64,000 bases of DNA from Mucilaginibacter xinganensis (GTDB taxonomy: Bacteria; Bacteroidota; Bacteroidia; Sphingobacteriales; Sphingobacteriaceae), in the NCBI RefSeq assembly GCF_002257585.1, contig NZ_CP022743.1, forward strand, positions 2,418,001 through 2,482,000, given 5' to 3'. Position numbers and translations under genes: made by a program. Below are positions 1 to 7,519 of this stretch, one piece after another; position 1 is the first letter of the stretch, and every line of letters begins with the position of its first letter. The notes beneath the pieces are model-generated. The model saw only the letters and a program-made list of their open reading frames with translations, ran no database searches and was not told the origin of the DNA.

Positions 1-449
1 ATGCCCTGTGTTTTTAAGAGCAGTTTAGCCAGGGCACCCGCCGCCACGCGGGCAGCAGTTTCGCGGGCAGATGAGCGGCCACCACCCCGATGGTCGCGGA
101 TGCCGTATTTTGTTTGGTAGGTATAGTCAGCATGCGAAGGGCGAAACACATCCACATTATGCGTGTAATCCTTTGAGCGCTGGTCTTCATTCGGGATCAG
201 CATAGCAATTGGGGTGCCGGTAGTTTTGCCTTCAAACACACCTGAAAGTATTTTTACTGTATCGCTTTCCTTGCGCTGTGTAGTGATTTTTGATTGCCCC
301 GGTTTGCGTTTATCAAGTTCCCCCTGGATGTAATCCATATCAACTGCCAGCTGTGCCGGGCAGCCATCAATTATTACACCAATAGCTTCACCATGCGACT
401 CGCCAAATGTTGTTATCCTGAATAGTTGTCCGAATGAATTGCCTGCCAT
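1..449 (-). CDS. aroC: Chorismate synthase (partial, C-terminus outside window)
   Basis: Converts 5-enolpyruvylshikimate-3-phosphate to chorismate, the last common step of aromatic amino-acid synthesis; cytoplasmic and FMN-dependent in this family. The start ATG is at 449-447. The visible ~149 residues begin [20 protein letters not shown], containing the family FGESHG motif, and continue with the conserved [16 protein letters not shown] and [18 protein letters not shown] blocks. The reading frame is open to the window edge, so the C-terminal half is missing only because the window ends. It lies 109 bp downstream of aroA on the same strand and is the last visible gene of the aromatic operon. 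Identification is secure. Confidence 0.96.
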   Translation of the reverse strand, partial: MAGNSFGQLFRITTFGESHGEAIGVIIDGCPAQLAVDMDYIQGELDKRKPGQSKITTQRKESDTVKILSGVFEGKTTGTPIAMLIPNEDQRSKDYTHNVDVFRPSHADYTYQTKYGIRDHRGGGRSSARETAARVAAGALAKLLLKTQG

Positions 450-558
450 TTTTATTTTTTTGATTTCACCGATTGGTGAATGATTCTACTGATTTTTTCC
501 ATTGTCATTGCTTAGTACCTCGTAATGACAAGTTTATTAAAAATTTCGCCTTTTGCCT

Positions 559-1851
559 TTATCCTGTCGCCTCTGCCTCAAATCCTACCTTCTCCAAATC
601 TTTCCAAAACGCCGGATATGATTTTTCAACCACATCTGCATCTTCAACTTCAACCTGCGGGATTAGCAAGGCCAGCGGCGCAAAGGCCATCGCCATGCGA
701 TGGTCGTCGTAGGTGTTTATGAAAACGTATTCGGGAATTTGTTTTTCGCTGCAATCCAGCTTATAAACCTGGCCTTTTTCTGTCAGTTTCACCCCAATCT
801 TGGCAAGCTCGTTTTGCAAAGCCTTTATGCGGTCTGTTTCTTTTATCTTCAAAGTTTCCAGCCCGGTAAAGGTAGCTTCGTGCCCTAATGCGGCGCATAT
901 CACTACAATAGTTTGTGCAAGATCCGGGCATTCCTTCAAGTCAAAGATCTTCCGGGAGATAGCCTTTGCTTCCTTTTGCAGGTAAACACCACCATCCTTA
1001 AATTGTGAAGTGATGCCGAAGTTGGCCATAATCTCGGTGATTACACTGTCGCCCTGTAAGCTATACTGTGTTAGTCCCGGTAAAAATAGTTCGGCCTCAT
1101 CAGCTAATGCCGCAATGGCATACCAATATGAGGCAGCGCTCCAATCCGGTTCAATATACAGGGAAGTAGTTGTGAAATCCTGATTTTTAATGGCTATCAC
1201 ATTGACCTGCCATGTATGCTGAATACCTGCAGTTTGCAGCATGGCCAACGTCATTTCTACATAAGGGCGCGACGTAAGATCGCCTTCGATATGCAACTCT
1301 AAACCAAAAGGCAGCCGGGCTGCTATAAGCAAGAGCGCAGTAATGTACTGGCTGCTTATATTTCCTTTTATACTGACCTTATTAGACTGCTGCACTAAGC
1401 TGCCTTTTAGTTTGATAGGAGGAAAGCCCTCGTTTTCTACATATTCAATTTGAGCACCCAGTTCACGCAATGCCTCCACCAGAATGCCTATCGGGCGTTG
1501 CTTCATCCGTTCGCTGCCGGTTAGTATTACTCCTTCATCCTGCAAAGCGAGGTAGGCAGTTAAGAAGCGCATAGCTGTACCGGCAGGACCAACATTTATT
1601 TCGGATAGCGGATGTTCAATGCGGGAATCATCCGCACCGCTGATCTCTAATTTCCTGTCTTTAACTTCTGCGCGCAAAATTCCGGCAAGTAAAACGGCAT
1701 CTGCAGCGTCTGATATGTTTTCAACCTTAACCTTGCCATTACTTAGCGCCTCAATGATCAATGCACGGTTACATTCACTTTTTGAACCGGTGAGTTGCAC
1801 CGTACCTTTTACTGATTTGCCTTTTTTGGTAAGGATGATGTTATGTTTCAT
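559..1851 (-). CDS. aroA: 3-phosphoshikimate 1-carboxyvinyltransferase (EPSP synthase)
   Basis: Transfers enolpyruvate from PEP to shikimate-3-phosphate in the shikimate pathway. The ~430-residue length fits the family. Visible motifs in order: GSKSECNRAL near the N-terminus, PAGTAMRFLTA (the GxAGTxxR signature), RPIGILVEALRELGA, KETDRIKAL and DDHRMAM near the C-terminus. An upstream in-frame start at 1920 would add 23 residues encoded by an intergenic inverted repeat; I choose the ATG at 1851 because the protein proper begins MKHNIILTKKG there. It lies between the DAHP synthase/chorismate mutase gene and aroC and is probably co-transcribed with them. Confidence 0.96.
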   Translation of the reverse strand: MKHNIILTKKGKSVKGTVQLTGSKSECNRALIIEALSNGKVKVENISDAADAVLLAGILRAEVKDRKLEISGADDSRIEHPLSEINVGPAGTAMRFLTAYLALQDEGVILTGSERMKQRPIGILVEALRELGAQIEYVENEGFPPIKLKGSLVQQSNKVSIKGNISSQYITALLLIAARLPFGLELHIEGDLTSRPYVEMTLAMLQTAGIQHTWQVNVIAIKNQDFTTTSLYIEPDWSAASYWYAIAALADEAELFLPGLTQYSLQGDSVITEIMANFGITSQFKDGGVYLQKEAKAISRKIFDLKECPDLAQTIVVICAALGHEATFTGLETLKIKETDRIKALQNELAKIGVKLTEKGQVYKLDCSEKQIPEYVFINTYDDHRMAMAFAPLALLIPQVEVEDADVVEKSYPAFWKDLEKVGFEAEATG

Positions 1852-1867
1852 TAAAATATATTCCTGT

Positions 1868-1934
1868 AGAGACGCAATATTTTGCGTCTCTGTATATGAT
1901 TTCCAGTTCAAGAAAAGCAATATATTGCGTCTCT
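1868..1934. repeat. Inverted repeat AGAGACGCAA/TTGCGTCTCT with an extra half copy
   Basis: AGAGACGCAA (1868-1877), a TATT loop and TTGCGTCTCT (1882-1891) form a perfect 10-bp stem. A further copy of TTGCGTCTCT lies at 1925-1934. The element occupies the space between aroA and the upstream DAHP synthase gene and extends into the alternative aroA N-terminus. It looks like a small dispersed intergenic palindrome of the REP/MITE type; no other copy was noticed in this window. Confidence 0.7.
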
Positions 1935-1946
1935 GCGGAGTTTGGT

Positions 1947-3074
1947 TTACGCGTGCGTTAATTTATCAGCTGCCTGACCTGCTTCGTCCTTGTTCATTAT
2001 TTCGGTTTGTTTACGGATAGATTCAGCGTGGATAAGTTCCAGCAATTTCTCTGTAAAATCAGTGTTAAGTTTTAAAGCCTTAGCATAGTTGGTACGTTTG
2101 TTAAGGATCTCATCCCAACGGTTAACCTGTAAAATGGTGATGTTGTTATCCTTTTTATAGTTACCTATCTGCTCAACAATCTTCATTCGCTCAGCCATCT
2201 TTTGGATTACCAGGTCATCAATTTTGTCAATCTGGTTACGCAGTTCTTCCAGCTTATCTTTAACCTCTGAGTTGCGGATCTCGGGTTTGCGTAGTGTCAG
2301 GTGTTTAATTATCTCCACCAACGCATCAGGTGTAACTTGTTGTTTAGCATCGGTCCACGCTACACTTGGGTCAATATGCGATTCAATCATTAGTCCCTGC
2401 ATATCAAGATCAAGCGCTTTTTGTGAGATATAGCCAATCAGGTCACGATTACCTGTAATATGGCTTGGATCATTTATTAAAGGCAATTCCGGAGCAAGCG
2501 TTTTAAGTCCGATAGCAAGGTCCCACATTGGTTCGTTACGGAAAGCACTCTTTTCGTGTGATGAAAACCCGCGGTGAATGGCGGCCAGCTTGGTTATGCC
2601 TGCGTTGTTAATCCGCTCCAGTGCGCCAATCCACAATGAAAGGTCAGGATTAACAGGGTTTTTAACCATCACGGGTACATCAACGCCGCGTAAAGCGTCA
2701 GCAATTTCCTGTACAGTGAAAGGGTTTACAGTTGAACGTGCGCCAACCCACAAAATGTCAACACCTGCTTTTAAAGCTTCTTCAACGTGTTTCGCGGTAG
2801 CCACTTCCACAGCGGTAGGCAAGCCGGTTTCTGCTTTAGCCCGTTTAAGCCATTCCAAACCAATGCTTCCAATACCTTCAAACTCACCCGGACGTGTACG
2901 CGGTTTCCAGATCCCTGCGCGCAAAGCCGATACACGGCCTGTTTTTGCTAATAAATGCGCGGTTGCTACCAGCTGATCTTCTGTTTCGGCGCTGCATGGC
3001 CCTGCAATTAATAAGGGTTCACTGCCCGTTTTAATCCAGGAACTTAATGGTTGTATGTTTAAATTCAGTTTCAT
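1947..3074 (-). CDS. Bifunctional 3-deoxy-7-phosphoheptulonate synthase / chorismate mutase (type II)
   Basis: The N-terminal ~265 residues form a DAHP synthase of the KDO8PS-like (type I-beta) class that condenses PEP and erythrose-4-phosphate. Blocks PLLIAGPCSAETEDQL, RAGIWKPRTRPGEFEG, GARSTVNPF, MVKNPVNPD, AAIHRGFSS and INDPSHITGNRD are diagnostic. Residues ~272-360 form an AroQ-type chorismate mutase helical domain (LEELRNQIDKIDDLVIQKMA followed by ERMKIVEQIGNYKK). The fusion is typical of Bacteroidota, and in related fusions the mutase domain mediates feedback by prephenate (family knowledge, not visible here). It lies 144 bp downstream of pheA on the same strand, under the leader attenuator at 4.2 kb. 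Confidence 0.95.
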   Translation of the reverse strand: MKLNLNIQPLSSWIKTGSEPLLIAGPCSAETEDQLVATAHLLAKTGRVSALRAGIWKPRTRPGEFEGIGSIGLEWLKRAKAETGLPTAVEVATAKHVEEALKAGVDILWVGARSTVNPFTVQEIADALRGVDVPVMVKNPVNPDLSLWIGALERINNAGITKLAAIHRGFSSHEKSAFRNEPMWDLAIGLKTLAPELPLINDPSHITGNRDLIGYISQKALDLDMQGLMIESHIDPSVAWTDAKQQVTPDALVEIIKHLTLRKPEIRNSEVKDKLEELRNQIDKIDDLVIQKMAERMKIVEQIGNYKKDNNITILQVNRWDEILNKRTNYAKALKLNTDFTEKLLELIHAESIRKQTEIMNKDEAGQAADKLTHA

Positions 3075-3218
3075 CGTTTATTTTTTTTGTCCCGAATCCG
3101 GGGAATGATTTTTATATATTTTAATTGTTTTTTTGCTCTTTTATTTTCAGAAATCAGGTTTTCTGTTTTGCATGTTTCTTTCGGAGTTTCCGGCTTCCGG
3201 AGTTTTCCGACTGCTCCC

Positions 3219-4127
3219 TCAACTCATCTTTTTCATATTTATATACGTGCGCGGCACTTTTTCATTTCTTACTGTTTTGGGTAAAGTGCTGTTCTCTTCA
3301 TCATGTCTTTCATACTCACCCAGTATATTGAAATTTTGCGTGTATTTAAGGATCTGCCTGATGGCAGTATCATATTGTTTGGCATCATCCCATTCAACAT
3401 CTACGTAAAAGTTATATTCATTACGTTTCCCCAGTATGGGCATACTCTGTATTTTACTCATGTTAAGGCTTTGCTCGGCAAAAATGTTCAGCACTTTTGC
3501 CAATGCGCCAACCTTGTTGCTCACCTGGAAACATAACGACGCTTTGTTAGGATTCTTTTTAACTACATTTTCATGATGGGTAAGAATCAGGAAACGGGTA
3601 AAGTTCTTTTTGTTCGATTCAATTCTACGCTCCAAAACGTCCAATCCGTACAGCCGTGCCGCTAAGGTGTTTGCTATGGCAACCGTATCAGTAAGCTGCT
3701 CATCGCGGATGCGTTTTGCACAGGCTGCAGTATCGTTGCTTTCAACAATGTTTAAATGGGGATATTCATCAAAAAAGTCAACACATTGACGGATGGCAAT
3801 AGGGTGGGAGGTTACGTTTTTAACGTCCTCAAACTTTACGCCCGGCAATGCCATTAAATGCAGCTGGATGGGCAGGTAAATTTCGCCAACAACGGGGAAG
3901 GCATAGCTAAGCAGTAGAGAGTAATTAGGTAAAATACTACCGGCAATGCTATTTTCAATAGCCATTACCACATAGTCCGCATTTTTGTTTTTTAATGCCT
4001 CGAACGTTTGTTTGAAAGAGTTGCACTCAATGGTTTGTATGTTTTCACCAAAATACTTCAGTGCGGCCTCTTCGTGAAAAGAAGCGCGGATTCCCTGTAT
4101 TGCAACTCTCAGATTTTCGTTTTTCAT
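3219..4127 (-). CDS. pheA: Prephenate dehydratase with C-terminal ACT domain
   Basis: Converts prephenate to phenylpyruvate, the committed phenylalanine step. The N-terminal periplasmic-binding-like catalytic part shows AIQGIRASFHEEAA, VVMAIENSIAGSILPNYSLL, VTSHPIAIRQC and the catalytic TRF motif in NFTRFLIL. A regulatory ACT domain follows (SLCFQVSNKVGALAKVLNIF, then NMSKIQSMP), with a ~30-residue charged tail after it. It is the first structural gene of the aromatic operon. It starts 34 bp downstream of an intrinsic terminator which, together with a Phe/Tyr-rich leader peptide, predicts attenuation control. No separate prephenate dehydrogenase is seen in the window. Confidence 0.95.
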   Translation of the reverse strand: MKNENLRVAIQGIRASFHEEAALKYFGENIQTIECNSFKQTFEALKNKNADYVVMAIENSIAGSILPNYSLLLSYAFPVVGEIYLPIQLHLMALPGVKFEDVKNVTSHPIAIRQCVDFFDEYPHLNIVESNDTAACAKRIRDEQLTDTVAIANTLAARLYGLDVLERRIESNKKNFTRFLILTHHENVVKKNPNKASLCFQVSNKVGALAKVLNIFAEQSLNMSKIQSMPILGKRNEYNFYVDVEWDDAKQYDTAIRQILKYTQNFNILGEYERHDEENSTLPKTVRNEKVPRTYINMKKMS

Positions 4128-4156
4128 TAATTTGGTTCCTAAATTCCCTTTAAAGC

Positions 4157-4183
4157 AAAAAGTCCCGGTTTTTGGCCGGGACT
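4157..4183 (-). terminator. Attenuator terminator upstream of pheA
   Basis: Read on the minus strand, AGTCCCGG (4183-4176), a CCAAAAA loop and CCGGGACT (4168-4161) form a perfect 8-bp GC-rich stem followed directly by TTTT. The 5' arm can alternatively pair over 9 nt with GCCGGGACT at 4225-4217, which lies within the end and stop codon of the leader peptide. That gives mutually exclusive antiterminator and terminator structures. Confidence 0.85.
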
Positions 4184-4214
4184 TTTCAGTTTCTTATATG
4201 TTTGTTATCGCATA

Positions 4215-4280
4215 TTAGTCCCGGCTCTTACTGTTAAAGTAAAAGTAGTAACCATAAAAATATGCGCTGTTAAATTTCAT
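4215..4280 (-). CDS. Phe/Tyr-rich leader peptide of the pheA operon
   Basis: A 21-codon open frame starting at ATG 4280-4278 and ending with TAA 4217-4215. It begins MKFNSAYFYGYYFYFN, so residues 7-15 are Y F Y G Y Y F Y F, and the whole peptide has 4 Phe and 5 Tyr. It lies between a predicted promoter and the pre-pheA terminator. Its last codons carry GCCGGGACT, complementary to the 5' arm of that terminator. The arrangement matches ribosome-mediated attenuation. Stalling at Tyr/Phe codons under starvation would leave GCCGGGACT free to form the antiterminator; completing translation would mask it and allow termination. It is too short for ordinary gene callers. Confidence 0.85.
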   Translation of the reverse strand: MKFNSAYFYGYYFYFNSKSRD

Positions 4281-4298
4281 TTGTTTTTGTTTGCGATG

Positions 4299-4328
4299 TA
4301 AATGTACACGTTAAAATGTAATTGTCAA
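4299..4328 (-). promoter_or_regulatory. Predicted promoter of the pheA leader/operon
   Basis: On the minus strand TTGACA (4328-4323) is followed after 16 nt by TACATTTA (4306-4299), close to the Bacteroidota -7 element TAnnTTTG. Transcription would begin near 4292, about a dozen bases before the leader-peptide start. Confidence 0.5.
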
Positions 4329-4392
4329 TAGAAAATTTTATTTTTTTGATATTTAACTGGGTAAACCAAATTTTATTTGGTGGAATGCCCCT

Positions 4393-5076
4393 TTAACGGG
4401 TGTTAACCACCGCGTTTAATTTCCAGTTTTCCCAAACAAAGTCATATTGGTAGGTTAACTGGTGGGTAACAGCCAGTTTTTTCCGGATGGCTTTCATCCT
4501 TTTTACCGCAGCCGGGAAGAAATCATGGAATTGAACCTGGATGTTTTCTATTTTCTGGATCGTGCCCTCGTCAATCAGTTCTTCCAAAAGATCGTATTCT
4601 CCGCCTTCGATATTGATCTTCATTAAACTGATCACGTCAATTCCGTGTTGCTTTATAAAGTCGGTTGCTTTAACTATTTTGATCGTTGTGGTATAATCTG
4701 CTGCTGCTTCGCTTTTAGGGCCTTCCTTTTTGAACAGGGATGACCGGTTTGCCGAGATATGAAGCGTTTCATCAGCATCAGTTTTGCCTAGTCCTACAGC
4801 AAATACCTTTATTTTGCTATTATCCTTAAATCGTAGTTCAATCCCTTCCGCGTAGGGCAGGTAAGGTTCAAATACATATACGGTGCAATTGTATTTTATA
4901 AAGATCTCGTTTGCCCATTGTCCTTCATATCCTCCAAGGTCCATTACAACTGAACTGTTATTCAGGCCGGGATAATTTAAGCGCAGGGTTTCATCACCGT
5001 TGTCATTGTACCAGGCTTTTAAAGCAATGGCCTGTTTATCCTTAAATACAAAACGGAATAGTTTTTTTATGAGCAC
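4393..5076 (-). CDS. FkbM family SAM-dependent methyltransferase
   Basis: A 227-residue protein. The SAM-binding motif I appears as VVMDLGGYEGQWANEIF (residues ~43-59), motif II acidic residue in VYVFEPYLPYA, and the FkbM-typical LMKINIEGGEYDLLEELID lies at ~150-168. FkbM proteins O-methylate sugars or small molecules; the substrate cannot be read from this sequence. It is a single gene with no co-directional partner close by, separated from the aromatic operon by the leader region. It has no signal peptide. An N-terminal basic stretch (MLIKKLFRFVFKDK) is common in cell-envelope glycan-associated members. Confidence 0.85.
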   Translation of the reverse strand: MLIKKLFRFVFKDKQAIALKAWYNDNGDETLRLNYPGLNNSSVVMDLGGYEGQWANEIFIKYNCTVYVFEPYLPYAEGIELRFKDNSKIKVFAVGLGKTDADETLHISANRSSLFKKEGPKSEAAADYTTTIKIVKATDFIKQHGIDVISLMKINIEGGEYDLLEELIDEGTIQKIENIQVQFHDFFPAAVKRMKAIRKKLAVTHQLTYQYDFVWENWKLNAVVNTR

Positions 5077-5175
5077 GGGGAGTAATTATATCAAATTTGG
5101 TTAAACAAAATTAGGGTACGGCAAAATAGGTAAAATTCCGGCAATTTCGCTCATAAATTCATGGGTTACAATCGC

Positions 5176-5277
5176 TGTTCCGCGGAACAAGTGTGATCAG
5201 GCGAAACACACGGAACAAGTGGAACAGGAATTGGCGATGTGGAACAAGTGGAACAAATGTGAACAAGCGGAACAAAA
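5176..5277. repeat. GGAACA-rich degenerate tandem repeat with palindrome
   Basis: A perfect 14-bp palindrome TGTTCCGCGGAACA (5176-5189) is followed by six more units built on GAACAAG or GGAACA (cggaacaagt, ggaacaggaa, tggaacaagt, ggaacaaatg, tgaacaagcg, ggaacaaaat). The tract fills the 234-bp gap between two minus-strand genes. No function is assigned. Confidence 0.75.
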
Positions 5278-5310
5278 TCGGCCGTAAAAAATCAATGCTT
5301 ATGACATTTT

Positions 5311-6141
5311 TTACTTACCGGTTATTTTTCCGGCGTACCTTTTCCGCAACAGCTCCATCATGTAAACATTAATATCCCATTGGTTTGCCACCGGCATTTT
5401 AGTATAAGGCAATGCAGGCATGTAAGGGGCCGGGCCGAACTCCGGGGTTATGGTTGTAAATCGGGCGCCATTTTTTAGCCGTTGTTGTATAATAGCATCC
5501 CACCATAGCAGGTGTGCTGCTACTTCCGGCTGCCATTCGTCCGCTCTTGGGTCTGTTACCTGGGCCGATTCCGCATGGCCAACCCTGGCGTGGATATGAA
5601 TGGTTCTGCTGATAGCCAGGTCAACCGCTTCCTGTTGCTGTTCCAGCAGGCTTTCAGATACGTTGCACCAATGCGAAAAATCTGCGGTAATCCTCACGTC
5701 CGGGTTTTCTGTTAGCAGCGCCTGGGTTACGTGTGCAGCAAACAGCGCCTTGTTGCGGTGGGTTTCGTGTGCTATCGGTACCCCGGAATCGGCGGTTACG
5801 GCAGCGGCCATTTCAAAAAGCTCCCGGTTTTGACCCGCGCTGAAATAGTCTTTTCCCGTTTGCGAATCAATAAGTAAAGGCCGCATCCCTGTTAAGTTTT
5901 CGAGGTGCTTTTTAAAATTTATTTTATGCGCCTCAAAACCCTTTTCGAACGATTGGTAATACTGGACGATCAGCAGCAGGCCATGCTTTGTTACAGCGGC
6001 AGCAATGTCTTTCTTTTCGCCTGCATCAAATGGAACAGGCGTTTCAATGCCGTCGTAACCTGCAGCCTTTACTTTTGCGCAGAAATTATCCCAGGTGATA
6101 CCGTCAGAACCCCATTTGGGGCAAAAAAATTTAATTTGCAT
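5311..6141 (-). CDS. Sugar phosphate isomerase/epimerase-like TIM-barrel protein
   Basis: A 276-residue protein of the xylose isomerase-like / AP endonuclease 2 fold. It shows the N-terminal strand MQIKFFCPKWG, the AGYDGIETPVPFD block, IAHETHRNK (metal-ligand Glu/His region), ITADFSHWCNVSES (Asp/His), IHIHARVGHAESAQV (His/His) and ITPEFGP (Glu). These provide the usual metal-binding set at the barrel mouth. The substrate is unknown; such proteins commonly act on keto-sugars or inositol derivatives. There is no signal peptide, so it is cytoplasmic. It is transcribed alone, separated from the FkbM gene by the GGAACA repeat tract. Confidence 0.8.
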   Translation of the reverse strand: MQIKFFCPKWGSDGITWDNFCAKVKAAGYDGIETPVPFDAGEKKDIAAAVTKHGLLLIVQYYQSFEKGFEAHKINFKKHLENLTGMRPLLIDSQTGKDYFSAGQNRELFEMAAAVTADSGVPIAHETHRNKALFAAHVTQALLTENPDVRITADFSHWCNVSESLLEQQQEAVDLAISRTIHIHARVGHAESAQVTDPRADEWQPEVAAHLLWWDAIIQQRLKNGARFTTITPEFGPAPYMPALPYTKMPVANQWDINVYMMELLRKRYAGKITGK

Positions 6142-6386
6142 ACAAAATTGCTTTTCTCAAAAATCAACATAAATCGGGTTATATAAAAGCATTGTTTTTT
6201 AATCCATAGCCCGCAACCAGGGCAATTGAAACAAAAAAAGCACCCGAAAGGTTCATAAGGGGAGAATCAGCAGCATTGAATCCGTTTATTGAAACAGCAG
6301 AAAATCAGGAAGAAGGACTTTTGCGGGCAGAATTTTTTCGCTAGCTTTAGTCCTGATTTGATACCCTAAGTTATATCCAACCGCTG

Positions 6387-6488
6387 ATGAAAAGATTTAT
6401 ATTTTATACGATGGTGATCCTGGGATTAATTTGCGCCGTTTGCCTGGCCATAATTGTAATTAATTGGTCAGTTACGGTTAAAGTATAA
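6387..6488 (+). CDS. Small single-pass membrane protein (33 aa), hypothetical
   Basis: ATG at 6387 opens a 33-codon frame ending TAA at 6488. The peptide begins MKRFIFYTMVILGLICAVCL and continues AIIVINWSVTVKV, giving one strongly hydrophobic segment (~residues 5-26) after a short basic start. That is the layout of a small inner-membrane peptide. No family is recognised. It stands alone between the TIM-barrel gene (opposite strand) and tRNA-Pro. Chance occurrence cannot be excluded at this length. Confidence 0.45.
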   Translation: MKRFIFYTMVILGLICAVCLAIIVINWSVTVKV

Positions 6489-6645
6489 AAATAAATGAGG
6501 AGTTTTTACCTCACACGCCATTAATTAAGGCGGCGGTTATTCAATACATTTATACCTAAGTTGCTGAATTTAAGCGGGTACATCTTTTGGCGGTTTTATG
6601 CATAAGGTACTACTAAAATCCGCTTCAATTTAATTGAAAAAAAAG

Positions 6646-6676
6646 TTTGCAACAGTAAGTTAAAATCTTACCTTTG
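6646..6676 (+). promoter_or_regulatory. Promoter of tRNA-Pro
   Basis: TTTG (6646-6649), 19 bp spacer, TACCTTTG (6669-6676): an exact match to the Bacteroidota primary sigma consensus TTTG / TAnnTTTG. Transcription would start a few bases before the mature tRNA 5' end at 6687. Confidence 0.8.
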
Positions 6677-6686
6677 CGTTCCCTTT

Positions 6687-6760
6687 CGGGATGTAGCGTA
6701 GCCCGGTATCGCGCCACATTTGGGATGTGGAGGCCGCAGGTTCGAATCCTGCCATCCCGA
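6687..6760 (+). tRNA. tRNA-Pro (anticodon TGG)
   Basis: A 74-nt cloverleaf. The acceptor stem CGGGATG pairs with CATCCCG (6753-6759), discriminator A. The anticodon stem CCACA/TGTGG encloses loop TTTGGGA, giving anticodon TGG. The T-arm is GCAGG-TTCGAAT-CCTGC. The D-arm is short (GCG/CGC). CCA is not encoded. A consensus promoter lies upstream and an intrinsic terminator downstream, so it is a monocistronic tRNA unit. Confidence 0.95.
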
Positions 6761-6786
6761 CAAAAGCGATACCAACCAGTATCAAA

Positions 6787-6818
6787 AACCCTTAAATCAT
6801 CGATTTAAGGGTTTTTTT
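6787..6818 (+). terminator. Intrinsic terminator after tRNA-Pro
   Basis: AACCCTTAAATC (6787-6798), loop ATC, GATTTAAGGGTT (6802-6813), followed by a run of T. Perfect 12-bp arms. Confidence 0.85.
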
Positions 6819-6876
6819 ATGACTATTTCAAAGATTATGGCCTTAAAGTACCCCACCAAACACCAAACTTAAAGGA

Positions 6877-6903
6877 GGCTGTCTCATAAGTGTAGAAACA
6901 GCC
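6877..6903. terminator. Hairpin GGCTGT/ACAGCC, possible bidirectional terminator
   Basis: GGCTGT (6877-6882) and ACAGCC (6898-6903) flank a 15-nt loop and are followed by CCTTTTT on the plus strand. It lies 3' of the lipoprotein gene ending at 6985 on the minus strand. The GGCTGTCTCA start also resembles ends of some insertion sequences, but no transposase is nearby. Confidence 0.35.
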
Positions 6904-6984
6904 CCTTTTTCTTAATTATTTGGGTAGGTGGTGTAGAATGTTTTCGTGTAGACGATTAATAAAATTGCTGACCCTACTGATGGA

Positions 6985-7455
6985 CTAATTTTGGGTAAGG
7001 TCGCTAAATTTAAATTGTGTGGATGAGCCGATCCCGTTTCCTGCAGATGAAAAAGTACCTGTCATAACGTGGCCGTTAATGGTGCCTATAAGTGTGTAAG
7101 TCAGCACAGGCGAGCCATTCGGCTGAATCCAGGTTGCGGTAATTGTAGGAACACTGCCATTAACGACGGTTTTATAAGTGCCGTCGATTTTTATTTTTGC
7201 GCTCGCCGTGTCGGCTGCTGTCATACTTGTTCCGATCGAATAATAATCGTTGGCATACTCCCTCATGGTGCCATCGCTCCTTAATAAAATTGCATTTCCG
7301 GGGCCAATAATAGTGGTAGGAGACCCAAGAATGTTACCATGGTAAAAATTACTGCCTGTGGTAGCAGGAGGAGCAGGAGTTCCTTTTTTTGAGCATGCCA
7401 CAAAAGCTACAGAAAAAATCAATAGTACAATTGTGAAGTTTAGTGTTTGTTTCAT
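6985..7455 (-). CDS. Hypothetical lipoprotein (156 aa)
   Basis: It begins MKQTLNFTIVLLIFSVAFVAC, a signal peptide with lipobox Cys21, followed by SKKGTPAPP. The rest (~130 residues) is beta-rich and Thr/Ser/Gly-rich, with no recognised domain. The pattern LLRSDGTMREY and TATWIQPNGSPVLTYTLIGT resembles small extracytoplasmic lipocalin-like or DUF proteins of Bacteroidota, but I cannot assign it. It is the last gene of the minus-strand lipoprotein cluster, 64 bp after the preceding repeat lipoprotein, and shares its SKK-P-rich linker style but not its WKNG repeats. Confidence 0.7.
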   Translation of the reverse strand: MKQTLNFTIVLLIFSVAFVACSKKGTPAPPATTGSNFYHGNILGSPTTIIGPGNAILLRSDGTMREYANDYYSIGTSMTAADTASAKIKIDGTYKTVVNGSVPTITATWIQPNGSPVLTYTLIGTINGHVMTGTFSSAGNGIGSSTQFKFSDLTQN

Positions 7456-7519
7456 TTTTTATGTTTTTTAAGTTATTAATAACCAATAAAATATTCCGTT
7501 CAGGGTTGTGAAATTTTGG

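Noticed and set aside
473..722. Short plus-strand open frames over the end of aroA and the aroC-aroA gap
   Set aside because: They overlap the secure minus-strand aroA or lack any coding resemblance; antisense shadows.
6179..6256. 25-residue minus-strand frame (starts MNLSGAFFVSIALVAGYG) between the TIM-barrel gene and the small membrane ORF
   Set aside because: Hydrophobic and plausible, but too short, with no promoter or homology and an unrelated upstream frame; cannot be told from chance.
6877..6903. GGCTGTCTCA start resembling an insertion-sequence end
   Set aside because: No transposase or matching distal inverted repeat; treated as a possible terminator hairpin.
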